Source: CAVVXN01 sp963772585 (GTDB lineage: Bacteria > Planctomycetota > PLA2 > JAEUHO01). Taken from it: 64,000 bases of DNA. The position numbers and the translations under genes were made by a program. Of the stretch, positions 36,242-44,628 are shown in pieces; position 1 is the stretch's first letter, and the number at the start of each line of letters is the position of its first letter. Where the stretch lies: positions 124,001 through 188,000 of the forward strand of contig CAVYXV010000007.1 in assembly GCA_963772585.1 (NCBI GenBank), given 5' to 3'. The notes beneath the pieces are model-generated. The model was not told the DNA's origin, searched no databases, and was given only the letters and a program-made list of their open reading frames with translations.

Positions 36242-39115
36242 ATGAAACACGCTCGCGTTGGCATTCGCACCTTCGCCCTGGCCGTCCTGGTCACCGGCGT
36301 CGCCTTCCTGGGCGCCTCGTGCGGCGGCGGCTCCGGCGGGCCCGGGCCCGATGGACCGGGGCAAGGCCTCGTGCTGGTCGGCTTCCTGCAAGCCGGCGTC
36401 GACAACATCCCGCTCAACCGCACGCTCGAGTTCGATTTCAGCGAACCGGTGGATCCGTCCACGGTGACGGATGGCTCGCTCCAGGTGCGCGAGGGCCCGG
36501 CGTTCGGCATCACGGTGCCCGGCACCTACCGCGTCCGAGGATCGAAGGTCTACTTCGACCCGATGATCCCCACGCGCTGCGACCTGAGCGACGCCGGCTT
36601 CAAGGCGTCTACGCAGTACCGCGTCACGCTGGTGGGCTACCCCGAGGAGTTCAGTCTGAAGAACACCCGCGGCCAGCCGCTGGAACGCACGCAGAACTAC
36701 GAGTTCACCACGACCAGCGAGGACGACCCCCTGCTCTTCGACGATCAGATCCCGGCCACGCCCCCCACGGTGATCGCGGCGACGCCCACGAACGAATCGG
36801 CGGCCGTCAGCATCCGTCCGGACAACGAGATCATCTTCGAGATCAGCGAGAATCTCGACCCGTGCACGGTCACCACGGCCACCGTTCGCGTGGACATGTT
36901 CCAGACGGGCGACCCGCTTGCGTTCGAGTCGGGCGCGGCCAGTGGGAACGCCAGCGGCTTCGTCCCCGTCGAAGACCAGGCACCGGTGGATCCCACGAGT
37001 TGGGGGGGCAACGGCGTGAGCGTGATCCCGACGCAGCGGATCCCCGCCGACATCGAGCTCACGCAGACCGTGACCACGACCCAGATCCGGCTGGTGCCGC
37101 AGTTCGGCCGCTTCCCGGAGAACGCGCTCCTGGTGGCCCGCTTGACGTCGGGCATCCGGGACTTTGGCGGTTCCGCGCTGCCCTCGACGACCATCTCCTT
37201 CACGACGGAGAACCTTCCGCAGGCCGACGACGCCTACATCGTGGAGAACGAGGGGGAGACGCCCTACATCGACGCGGCGACGACCGCCGACATCAACACG
37301 GAGCGTGCACCGAGCCGGGCGCAGGGCTTCCTCCTCGTCTCGGGCGACGGCGACAACGGCGCGAATCCCCTCGAGCCCTCCGGGCCCAACGCTCCGCCGG
37401 GCTGCACCCTGCCGCTCCAGGACAACGACGGAACGCCCGACGACTTCAACCCGGGGGCCCCGGTAACGCTGAACACGGGTGCGACGGAGAACGTCTGCCC
37501 CAACCTCGTGGACGGTTCCACGGCGGTCGTCTGGGAGTTCCAGAACTTCACGATCCAGTCCGGCATCACCGTCACGATCGCCGGCGTGAACCCCGCGATC
37601 ATCCTGGTGAACGGTCCCGTGAAGATCGAGAACGGCGGGATCCTGAAACTCGCCGGCACCGACGGCACGAACGGGAACTCGACCATCACGAGCAGCGGAA
37701 CGTGGCCGGTCGGCGTGGACGGCGGCAAGGGCCCGGCCGGCGGCGGCGACGGCGGCGACTCCCAGGACCCGCTCGAGAGCCTGGGTGGTCAGAGCGGTTC
37801 GTGGCCGATGCCGATTCCCTACGCCCCCGACATCGACTCCTACGGCGAGGACGGCTGGGAAGGCTACGGCAGCCCCACGCGGGACTCCGACCCCCAGGGC
37901 AGCACCGGCGGTGGCCAGGGCAACGCCGCGGCGTGGCACGGCGCGGCCGCCTCGCCCAACGGCCCCTACGGCGCCACCTCCTGCGGCGCGGGCGGTGGTG
38001 GCGGCGGCCACGGTACGACGGGCAACACCGGCGGTGCGCTCGTCGAGGCCACGGGCAACGGCGCCCTCTCCGCCCCCGCGCGCGGGGCCGGCGGCCTGCC
38101 GTACGACACCGGCGACATCGCCATGCACACGCCGAGCGCCGGGTCGGGCGGCGGCGCGGGCGGCTACCAGGCCTTCCCGTCCTACGTGAGCACGACCGCG
38201 TACGCCGGCACCGAGGCGACGGGCGGCGGCGGCGGCGGTGGCGGCGGCTTCGTCGACATCACCAGCAGCTTCGACATCGAGATCCACGGCACGATCGACG
38301 CCAGCGGCGGCAAGGGTGGCATCGGCGGCGACTCGTACTTCTGCGACACCGGTTCGGCTGGCGGCGGCGGCGGCGGTTCGGGCGGTGGCATCCGCCTCCT
38401 GACCTCGGCGTCGATCGACATCGGGGGCGGGACGCTCACCACGGCGGGCGGCTCCGGCGGCCACGGCGGCTCCGGACCCACCTGCCCGTCGGGGACCGCG
38501 GGACCTCGGAACGACGGCGGCGACGGGGCGTGGGGCCGCATCGTCCTCGAGGACAAGGACGGCGTCATCGGCGGCCAGGGCGCGGCGACGCTCATCCCGC
38601 AGGAGGGCCAGGAAGGCTTCTACCGCAACAAGTTCGACGTGGACCGCTTCCTCGGCGGCGGCGGGAAGACACGGGCGGTTTCCGACCTCTTCCTCGTGGG
38701 GGCGTTCAACCCGCAGTACCAGGATCCGGTCCAGCACTACGGCAGCCAGGAGGACTTCGTCGTGGCGATCCCCGCCGAGGCCGCCGACGCGATCGGGACC
38801 CCGCAGATCCTCGTGGAGGCCCAGGGCTTCCAGATGCTGCCCGACGGCTCCCCCGACATGGGCAGCGGGACCGGTTGGCGGTCGGTCGGCTACTTCACCA
38901 ACACGGTGAGTCCGACGCAGCCCCTCTGGGTCCTCGACCAGATCCCGCCCGCGCAGCGTCCGACGGACAACACCCAGGCCTGGGGAATCACGAACCTCGA
39001 CGGATGCGAGTACATCCAGTTCCGCATGACCTTCATCATGGGACCGTTGGCGAGCATCGGGGACGGCGGACCGTTCCTCGATCGCTGGACCATCCGCTTC
39101 ACGCACGACCAGTAG
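36242..39115 (+). CDS. Large Gly-rich lipoprotein with SbsA-like Ig domains
   Basis: A 957-residue lipoprotein: MKHARVGIRTFALAVLVTGV and lipobox (FLGASCGGG). Residues about 40-400 contain two or three SbsA/BIG_5 Ig-like domains, each with a strand pair like IPLNRTLEFDFSEPVDPSTV and EIIFEISENLDPCTVT. The middle (about 560-800) is extraordinarily Gly-rich (GAGGGGGGHGTTGNTGG, TGGGGGGGGGFVDI) and resembles bacterial glycine-rich surface proteins that carry beta-solenoid repeats; phrases such as IHGTIDASGGKGGIGGDS recur. The last 130 residues form a separate domain ending IRFTHDQ. A cell-surface structural or adhesive role is likely. A strong terminator follows. Confidence 0.9.
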   Translation: MKHARVGIRTFALAVLVTGVAFLGASCGGGSGGPGPDGPGQGLVLVGFLQAGVDNIPLNRTLEFDFSEPVDPSTVTDGSLQVREGPAFGITVPGTYRVRGSKVYFDPMIPTRCDLSDAGFKASTQYRVTLVGYPEEFSLKNTRGQPLERTQNYEFTTTSEDDPLLFDDQIPATPPTVIAATPTNESAAVSIRPDNEIIFEISENLDPCTVTTATVRVDMFQTGDPLAFESGAASGNASGFVPVEDQAPVDPTSWGGNGVSVIPTQRIPADIELTQTVTTTQIRLVPQFGRFPENALLVARLTSGIRDFGGSALPSTTISFTTENLPQADDAYIVENEGETPYIDAATTADINTERAPSRAQGFLLVSGDGDNGANPLEPSGPNAPPGCTLPLQDNDGTPDDFNPGAPVTLNTGATENVCPNLVDGSTAVVWEFQNFTIQSGITVTIAGVNPAIILVNGPVKIENGGILKLAGTDGTNGNSTITSSGTWPVGVDGGKGPAGGGDGGDSQDPLESLGGQSGSWPMPIPYAPDIDSYGEDGWEGYGSPTRDSDPQGSTGGGQGNAAAWHGAAASPNGPYGATSCGAGGGGGGHGTTGNTGGALVEATGNGALSAPARGAGGLPYDTGDIAMHTPSAGSGGGAGGYQAFPSYVSTTAYAGTEATGGGGGGGGGFVDITSSFDIEIHGTIDASGGKGGIGGDSYFCDTGSAGGGGGGSGGGIRLLTSASIDIGGGTLTTAGGSGGHGGSGPTCPSGTAGPRNDGGDGAWGRIVLEDKDGVIGGQGAATLIPQEGQEGFYRNKFDVDRFLGGGGKTRAVSDLFLVGAFNPQYQDPVQHYGSQEDFVVAIPAEAADAIGTPQILVEAQGFQMLPDGSPDMGSGTGWRSVGYFTNTVSPTQPLWVLDQIPPAQRPTDNTQAWGITNLDGCEYIQFRMTFIMGPLASIGDGGPFLDRWTIRFTHDQ

Positions 39116-39148
39116 GCGCCCGGTCCCGCCCTGCTCCTCATCCCGCGC

Positions 39149-39188
39149 GGGGGGAGGCGATCCACGAGGGTCGCCTCCCCCCCTTTTT
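39149..39188 (+). terminator. Rho-independent terminator
   Basis: ggggggaggcga (39149-39160) and tcgcctcccccc (39171-39182) are perfect reverse complements forming a 12-bp stem with a ten-base loop, followed by one C and five T (39184-39188). It lies 34 bases after the stop of the Gly-rich lipoprotein gene and is the clearest intrinsic terminator in the window. Confidence 0.85.
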
Positions 39189-39209
39189 CGTGATCGTCCT
39201 GCGCGCACC

Positions 39210-39232
39210 GGGAACTCCTCGACCCCGCCGTC
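39210..39232 (+). promoter_or_regulatory. Possible ECF-type promoter ahead of the sigma gene
   Basis: GGGAACT (39210-39216) and CGTC (39229-39232) resemble the -35 GGAAC and -10 CGTC elements used by many ECF sigma factors, upstream of the GTG at 39258. The spacer is a few bases shorter than usual, so this is a weak candidate for autoregulation. Confidence 0.25.
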
Positions 39233-39257
39233 GTAGAGAGGGGGGAGAGGAGCGCCG

Positions 39258-39797
39258 GTGCCGACGGACCCCGATCTCGACGACGCGACCGCCGCCCGGT
39301 CCGGGGACGCCCGGGCGTTCGCCACCCTGGTGGGCCGGCGAGGCGGCGCCGTCCGTGCCGTGCTCCGCGGGAGCCTGGGGCCGACCGCCGACGTGGACGA
39401 CCTCGCCCAGGAAGTCTTCCTGAGGGCGTGGTCCGCTCTCGACGGGTGGCGCCCGCGGCGGGGCTCCTTCCGGACCTGGCTGCTCGCGATCGCCCGGAAC
39501 CTCGCCCGGGACCGGCTGCGGCGGCGGGCCCGACATCCGCGCACGCTCCCGCTCGGCGACGGTCCCGCGGCGAGCGCGCCTTCCGATCCCGGGCTTCTCG
39601 AGGCCCTCGACGGCGCGCTCGCGACCCTCGACCCGGAACGGCGGGTGGCGTTCTTGCTCGCCGACGTCCACCACCTGCCGCTCGCGGAGATCGCGACCAT
39701 CGAGCGCGTCCCGCTTGGCACCGTCAAGTCGCGACTCGACCGGGCCCGCAAGGCCCTTCGCGCCGCGCTCGAGTCCGCCGGAGAGGAGAAGAGGTGA
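39258..39797 (+). CDS. ECF RNA polymerase sigma factor
   Basis: A 179-residue sigma factor. Region 2: DVDDLAQEVFLRAWSALDGW and RTWLLAIARNLARDRLRRRA; region 4: LATLDPERRVAFLLADVHHL, then PLAEIATIERVPLGTVKSRL. This is a standard ECF layout, different from the kinase-linked factor at 10.2 kb. GTG 39258 begins a short acidic lead (DLDDATAARSGDARAF) typical of the family. Its stop overlaps the start of a small membrane protein gene (GTGA), the usual place for an anti-sigma factor. Confidence 0.92.
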   Translation: MPTDPDLDDATAARSGDARAFATLVGRRGGAVRAVLRGSLGPTADVDDLAQEVFLRAWSALDGWRPRRGSFRTWLLAIARNLARDRLRRRARHPRTLPLGDGPAASAPSDPGLLEALDGALATLDPERRVAFLLADVHHLPLAEIATIERVPLGTVKSRLDRARKALRAALESAGEEKR

Positions 39798-39988
39798 CGC
39801 CGTCCTCACCCTGGGATACCTGGCTGGAGCGCCTCCGCGCGCTCGACGACGAGCCGCCGCTCGCCCCGTTGCCGCTGCCCACGCCGCGTCGGTCCGCCCG
39901 GGCGCTGCCCCGCCTGCTCTGGGCCGCGGCCATCCTCCTCGTGGGGCTCCGAGCCGCCGCCACCCTGGCCTTCCTCCTCGTTCTCTAG
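39794..39988 (+). CDS. Small single-pass membrane protein, possible anti-sigma factor
   Basis: A 64-residue product starting at a GTG that overlaps the sigma stop. It has a polar N-terminal half with a helix WDTWLERLRALDDE and a C-terminal transmembrane helix (LLWAAAILLVGLRAAATLAF). Position and layout fit a minimal membrane anti-sigma factor, but the cytosolic part is too short for a known anti-sigma domain such as a zinc-binding HC2 motif (there is no Cys). It is too short to be sure. Confidence 0.55.
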   Translation: MTPSSPWDTWLERLRALDDEPPLAPLPLPTPRRSARALPRLLWAAAILLVGLRAAATLAFLLVL

Positions 39989-40013
39989 CCCTCGACCCGC
40001 CCCGGAGAATTCC

Positions 40014-40874
40014 ATGTCCTCGCCCTTCCCGCGCCGCGCCGTCGCCGTCCTGCTCTCCTGCCTCGGTCCCGGTCTCGGGCAGCTCTACCTGGGGCGCAAC
40101 GCTCGCGGCTTCGCCTTGCTGGTGCTCGGCCTCCTGTTCGTGCCGATCGCGATCGTCGTGGCGAACGCCGGCCCCTCGCCGACCGCGCTGTTCCTCCTGC
40201 TCGCATCCAGCATCGTGACCGTCCTCGCCGTGGTCGCCGGCGTGGTGGACGCGGCGATCCCGAACGCAGAGGACGGCCTCCGCCCGCCGGCGTCGCCCCG
40301 CGCGCTCGCGGTCGGCATCGGCGCGCTCGTAGCGGTAGGGATCGTGGTGGGAATCGGCGGATCGCTCTGGATCCGCGGAAGCCTCCTCGAGGCGTTCAAG
40401 GTCGCGTCGGACAGCATGACGCCGACGCTCCACACCGGGGATCGCGTCCTCGTGGGGAAGCGGACCCCGTGGAACCGACCGCTGGCGCGCGGCGACATCG
40501 TCGTCTACCGGCCACCGGGCGTCGACCGGGCCTACGTGAAGCGCGTCGTCGGGCTTCCCGGCGAGACGATCCGCATGCGGGGCACGGCCGCGCTCGTGGA
40601 CGGGACACCGATCGCCGATCTCGCTCCGGCGGGGCCCGGCCGTCTCGTCGGCGTCGAGCGCTTCGGCGAGGGCGACGAGGTGGCCGTGGAGGCCGCCGAG
40701 GGCGCGGTCCCCGGCGAGCCGGTGCTCGTCCCGCCCGGGAGTTGCTTCGTCCTGGGGGACCGCCGCGCCGACTCCAAGGACAGCCGGTCGCAGGGACCCG
40801 TTCGCCTGTCCTCCGTGATCGGCGTCGTCCGCTACCGCTTCTGGCCGCCTTCGCGGTTCGGCGTCGTGCGCTGA
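40014..40874 (+). CDS. lepB: Signal peptidase I (S26)
   Basis: A 286-residue membrane protease that cleaves signal peptides on the outer face of the inner membrane. Catalytic Ser134 lies in SDSMTPTLHTGDRV and the general base Lys176 in YVKRVVGLPGE; the conserved FVLGDRRADSKDSR box follows near residue 245. The N-terminal third is unusual: a GPGLGQLYLGRNARGFALLV segment and a second and third helix, like the small membrane module found ahead of some planctomycetal and myxobacterial peptidases. It follows the sigma operon by 25 bases, so expression may depend on that sigma factor. Confidence 0.93.
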   Translation: MSSPFPRRAVAVLLSCLGPGLGQLYLGRNARGFALLVLGLLFVPIAIVVANAGPSPTALFLLLASSIVTVLAVVAGVVDAAIPNAEDGLRPPASPRALAVGIGALVAVGIVVGIGGSLWIRGSLLEAFKVASDSMTPTLHTGDRVLVGKRTPWNRPLARGDIVVYRPPGVDRAYVKRVVGLPGETIRMRGTAALVDGTPIADLAPAGPGRLVGVERFGEGDEVAVEAAEGAVPGEPVLVPPGSCFVLGDRRADSKDSRSQGPVRLSSVIGVVRYRFWPPSRFGVVR

Positions 40875-40896
40875 CCGGCCGCGTCCGCCGCTCTCC

Positions 40897-41214
40897 CTAC
40901 GGCGACCGCGAGCCCGGTCGAAGCGTGATCCGCCGGCCCTTGCGCTCGATGACCACCTCGGAGGGCCGCTCCGGCCCCAGGTGGTCCGGGATCCACCGGA
41001 TGTCGGCGCGGGACGCCACCGCCCGCCCGTCGATTGCGACGACGATGTCCCCCGGCTCGACGGCCGGGAAGCCGTACCGCTCCTCGCCGCTCGCCGTCGT
41101 CCCCCCGCTCCCGTCCGGTTCGTCGAGCACGAGCGCGCCCGCGAAGATCGCCGCGAGCACGAATCCGCCCACGATCGCCGCCGCCCACACCAGCGCCCTC
41201 CCCTCCCTTCGCAT
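40897..41214 (-). CDS. Membrane-anchored PDZ-domain protein (small)
   Basis: A 105-residue protein with an N-terminal transmembrane anchor (ALVWAAAIVGGFVLAAIFAG) and a C-terminal PDZ-like segment: YGFPAVEPGDIVVAIDGRAV and EVVIERKGRRITLRPG. A complete PDZ would be about 90 residues; the roughly 60 present cover only the ligand-groove half, like the C-terminal PDZ of type II secretion GspC or of site-2 proteases. It converges with lepB by 22 bases. The function is unknown, possibly an adaptor for exported proteins. Confidence 0.7.
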   Translation of the reverse strand: MRREGRALVWAAAIVGGFVLAAIFAGALVLDEPDGSGGTTASGEERYGFPAVEPGDIVVAIDGRAVASRADIRWIPDHLGPERPSEVVIERKGRRITLRPGSRSP

Positions 41215-41604
41215 CGAGCCTCCCGTTCACCGCCTCCCCGGCCCTCCCGGTTGCCCCGAGTTGGACGACGGACGACGCCGCGCGAGGCTTCCGTCCACCC
41301 TCGCCGATTCGTTCGTTGCGCAGCCAGGCCCGGAGACGGAGACTGGACACACCGTGCCACGTGCGGAGTCCGGAGGGTCGGGGCGCGCGAGCGCTCTCTC
41401 GAGTCGGGCGCGCCGTCGGCCTCTCGCTCCTGGTGCTCTTCCCGGACGCGTTCTCGCCGCGGGTCCGGGCGGCGTTGGGCGCCGCGCCCCGCGAGCACGG
41501 CGTGTCTTGCAGGCGGCAGCGCGGGATCGACGCGCTGCCGGGAGCCATCGACCTGGGAGCGTCGCGCGGAGGGTCATCGCCACGGGGCGCGCGGAGGCGA
41601 CGAC
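41215..41604. other. Intergenic region without a recognisable gene
   Basis: About 390 bases between the PDZ gene (leftward) and the GNAT-NUDIX-GNAT gene (rightward). Forward codons around 41410-41600 read LLVLFPDAFSPRVRAALGA in one frame, faintly gene-like, but the frame lacks a family signature and ends without a domain. Promoters for both flanking genes must be here. Confidence 0.5.
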
Positions 41605-43068
41605 ATGGATGAGGGATGCGGACGTGCGAGGGAGGCGGCGGCACCCCTCGCCTTCGTGCCGATGACGCCCGCGCGATTCGAGCGCTATCTCGCGCGCTGC
41701 CTCCAGGACTACGTCGCCGAGGGCATGCGCGCCACGGGGACGCCCTACGAGGAGGCGATGCGGCGGGGGCGCTCGCAGATCGAGGGGCTCCTGCCCCGCG
41801 GCGCGGAAACGGAAGGCCAGCATGTCTCGGATCTGGTCGATCCGTCCGGGAAGGTGCTCGGACAGATCTGGTACGCCGAGGCATGGGGCGAGTCGCCGCC
41901 CGGCCTCTTCCTCTACGAGATCCACGTCGCACCGGCCGCCCGGGGCCGAGGCGTCGGAGGCGCCGCGATGCGCCTCCTGGAGGACGAGGCCCTTCGGCTC
42001 GGCGCGGCGGCGATCACCCTCCACGTCTTCACGCACAACGCCGGCGCGATCCGCCTCTACGAACGCCTGGGGTACGAGCCGACGGAGCGGGGCGACGGCG
42101 GCATGAGGATGCGGAAAGTCGTCCGCCTGGCCGAGAGCCCGCCCACGTTCGGGCGCGCGCCGGCCGACGCCGATCCCCGCCGCCGCCGGGCCGCCTACGC
42201 CCTGATCCGGGACGAATCGGGTCGCGTCGCCGTGGTCCGCGCGCCGCAAGGGCTCTTCCTCCCCGGCGGCGGCGCGAAGGACGGTGAGACGCCCGAGGAG
42301 ACGGTCCGGCGCGAGGTCCGCGAGGAGTGCGGCCTCGAGGTGGCGGCGCCGAGGAGGCTGGGCCGCGCCTTCGAGCACCTGCACGCCCGGGGCGAGGGCG
42401 ACATCCTCAACGACGCCTCGTTCTTCGGCGCCACCGCCGCCGGTCCGGCGCGCCCGGGACTGCGCGACGACGACCACCTCCTTGGCTGGATGCCGCCGCT
42501 CGTGGCCGTTCGCGCGCTCCGGCCCCGGAGCCACGCATGGGCGGTTGCACGCCACGCCGTGGCGGCGGACATCGATCCGGCGGCGCCGACGATCGTCGAG
42601 CCGCTCGCCCCGACCGACATGCCCGCCTGCGAAGCGGTCCTTCGCGCGTTGCCCGACGGGTTCGGCATCGAGTCGGCCCTCGTCGCCTACGTCGCCGATC
42701 TCTCGCGCCTTCCCGCGTGGGTCGCGCGTCGGGGGGGCGCCGTCGTCGGCTTCCTCGCCCTCGCGCGGGAGTCCGCGACGGACGCGGCGATCCACGTGAT
42801 GGCCGTCCGTCCCGAGCACCACGGGCGCGGCGTCGGCCGGGCCCTTCTCGCCGAAGTGGAGGCGCGGCTGTGGACGGCGGGGACGAAGACGCTCCACGTG
42901 CGCACGCTGGGTCCATCGCACCCGAGTCCCCACTACGCCAGGACACGGAGCGTCTACCGCCGTTGGGGGTTCGTCCCGGGCGAGGAGACGGACGAGTGGG
43001 GGCCCGGAAACCCGTGCCTCCGGATGGCGAAGCCGATCCTCGCCCCGCCTACCGGTCCTGCCACTTGA
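41605..43068 (+). CDS. GNAT-NUDIX-GNAT three-domain fusion protein
   Basis: A 487-residue cytosolic protein in which three complete domains are joined. Residues 1-175 form a GNAT acetyltransferase with the acetyl-CoA loop ARGRGVGGAAM (112-122) and a terminal NAGAIRLYERLGYEP. Residues 195-325 form a NUDIX hydrolase with a full Nudix box (GGAKDGETPEETVRREVREE then CGLEV, about 222-246). Residues 330-480 form a second GNAT with HHGRGVGRALL (405-415). NUDIX enzymes clean or hydrolyse nucleoside diphosphate-linked compounds, GNATs acetylate amines. The fusion suggests linked modification steps. ATG 41605 is the first start in frame. It overlaps the convergent cytochrome gene by 20 bases. Confidence 0.9.
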   Translation: MDEGCGRAREAAAPLAFVPMTPARFERYLARCLQDYVAEGMRATGTPYEEAMRRGRSQIEGLLPRGAETEGQHVSDLVDPSGKVLGQIWYAEAWGESPPGLFLYEIHVAPAARGRGVGGAAMRLLEDEALRLGAAAITLHVFTHNAGAIRLYERLGYEPTERGDGGMRMRKVVRLAESPPTFGRAPADADPRRRRAAYALIRDESGRVAVVRAPQGLFLPGGGAKDGETPEETVRREVREECGLEVAAPRRLGRAFEHLHARGEGDILNDASFFGATAAGPARPGLRDDDHLLGWMPPLVAVRALRPRSHAWAVARHAVAADIDPAAPTIVEPLAPTDMPACEAVLRALPDGFGIESALVAYVADLSRLPAWVARRGGAVVGFLALARESATDAAIHVMAVRPEHHGRGVGRALLAEVEARLWTAGTKTLHVRTLGPSHPSPHYARTRSVYRRWGFVPGEETDEWGPGNPCLRMAKPILAPPTGPAT

Positions 43069-44389
43069 ACGCGTGCGGCCAGAGCGTGGGCGTCGTCGCG
43101 ACGACGGTGTGGCAGACGTGGCATGCGTTCGTGCGCTCCGGGTTCGTTCCACCGTGCGCCTCGCCGAACTCCCCGAGGCCCTGGCCCTTGGAACTGGAGT
43201 GGCACGCCGCGCAGGACCCGATCGAGACGGCGCGCCCCTGGTACTGGATCGCCTGGTAGTTGTCCGACGCCTCGCGGCTCGGGACCATGGCGTGGGGACT
43301 CTGGTGGCAGGCCGGGCATCGCATCCCGCCATGGCCCATCGCGTCCCGGTAGCGCGTGGCTCCCGTGTCCACCTCGGGGATGGTGGTTCCGCCGTGGCAG
43401 GTCGCGCACTTGGGCTCGCCCACCCACGGGACGCGTCCTCCCAGGATCGACGAGCCCACCTCCGCGAGCGTGCCGTGGCATGTCTGGCAGTTGCCGTCGG
43501 CCGCGGTGTGACGGAGGCTTCGGTTGCACTGCGTCACCGTGCCGGGGTGGCAGTTGTAGCACTCCGGCCGCTTTGCGGGGTCCAGCCCCCCGTGGAAGGT
43601 GTGGATCACGTGGGAGAGCATCGTCTCCGGATCGCCGGTCATCCCGAGGGCCGGGCTCGGATGGCAGCTCGCGCAGAGGAAGGGCTCCGGGGCGTTCACG
43701 AGCGACGTGCCCTCCTCGGCGTCGTGGATCGCGAGATAGGGCTCCTCCGGCGCGTTCGGCGACGTCGCCGAGCGGTGGCAGAGGTCGCAGCGGATCTCGT
43801 CGGAGGTGGGAACCGTCGCCCGCGTCTGAGCCACGACGGTTCCCGAGGCGTTCCGGACCGTGACGCGCGCGACCTGGTACGGGTTCCACACCAGGGCGTC
43901 GTCCACCGGCGTGGCCGGGATCCCATCCACCTCGAAGTGGTCGCTCTTGACGACCATCGCGCCGGCAAGGCCGTTGTGAATCGCGGGATCGACGAGATTC
44001 AGCCCCTTGTCGGCGGGAAGCGAGATGCCGAAGAGCGACTGCATGTTGTCCCAGAAGCCGCCGTAGGCGCGCTTGCCGTAGGAGGTGGTGTTCCCGATCA
44101 GCTCGTACTCGACCGTGAGCCCGCTCGTCACGATCTGGGGCGGGTTGCCGCGCTGCACGACCTGGACCTGCAACGTGTTGTAGGGCGGAAGGACCACGTC
44201 GGCGTCGAAGGTCGGATTGAAACAGTGCATGCCGAGGTCGTTCCACGCGAAGACCACGTAGCTCGCCGACGTGGGAGGCGGGACCACGGGATTCCCCCCC
44301 CCGCCGCCTCCGCCGCCGCAAGCGGCCCCGAAGAGGGCGAGGGCGAAAGCGAGGGCGAGGACGAAGGAGCGGCGGGAGGGATTGCGCAC
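43049..44389 (-). CDS. Octaheme c-type cytochrome lipoprotein
   Basis: A 446-residue exported cytochrome with signal MRNPSRRSFVLALAFALAL and lipobox (FGAACGGGG). Eight haem-binding CxxCH motifs occur in the second half: CDLCH, CASCH, CYNCH, CQTCH, CATCH, CPACH, CAACH and CHVCH. The first 200 residues are beta-rich, begin VVFAWNDLGMHCFNPTFDAD and contain no haem motif; they form an unknown domain that may bind a partner or metal. The haem region resembles extracellular-electron-transfer or reductase cytochromes. It is not next to an NrfD-type module, so its partner is unclear. Neighbours read away from it on the left and right. Confidence 0.93.
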   Translation of the reverse strand: MRNPSRRSFVLALAFALALFGAACGGGGGGGGNPVVPPPTSASYVVFAWNDLGMHCFNPTFDADVVLPPYNTLQVQVVQRGNPPQIVTSGLTVEYELIGNTTSYGKRAYGGFWDNMQSLFGISLPADKGLNLVDPAIHNGLAGAMVVKSDHFEVDGIPATPVDDALVWNPYQVARVTVRNASGTVVAQTRATVPTSDEIRCDLCHRSATSPNAPEEPYLAIHDAEEGTSLVNAPEPFLCASCHPSPALGMTGDPETMLSHVIHTFHGGLDPAKRPECYNCHPGTVTQCNRSLRHTAADGNCQTCHGTLAEVGSSILGGRVPWVGEPKCATCHGGTTIPEVDTGATRYRDAMGHGGMRCPACHQSPHAMVPSREASDNYQAIQYQGRAVSIGSCAACHSSSKGQGLGEFGEAHGGTNPERTNACHVCHTVVATTPTLWPHAFKWQDR

Positions 44390-44628
44390 GGGAGGCCTCC
44401 ACGAGAACCGGTCGCGGTGGGGGCCGGAAGCCTATGCGCGGTGGGCAACGGGGCCGCACACAAGGTGCATACGAGAGGCGTCGGATGGGATTCCATCGCA
44501 TCCAAGGCGCTCCCAACGGGGGTACACTCCGCACCGAGCGCGCTCCGGGTTGCCAGGGTCGCTCGGTCGGCCTGCCCCGCGACCGCGGTCGCTACCGGTA
44601 GGATCGACCGGCGGACCGCTCGGGAGGG

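Noticed and set aside
41400..41604. Small gene ahead of the GNAT-NUDIX-GNAT gene
   Set aside because: The codons read LLVLFPDAFSPRVRAALGA but no start with a ribosome site or domain supports a separate protein.
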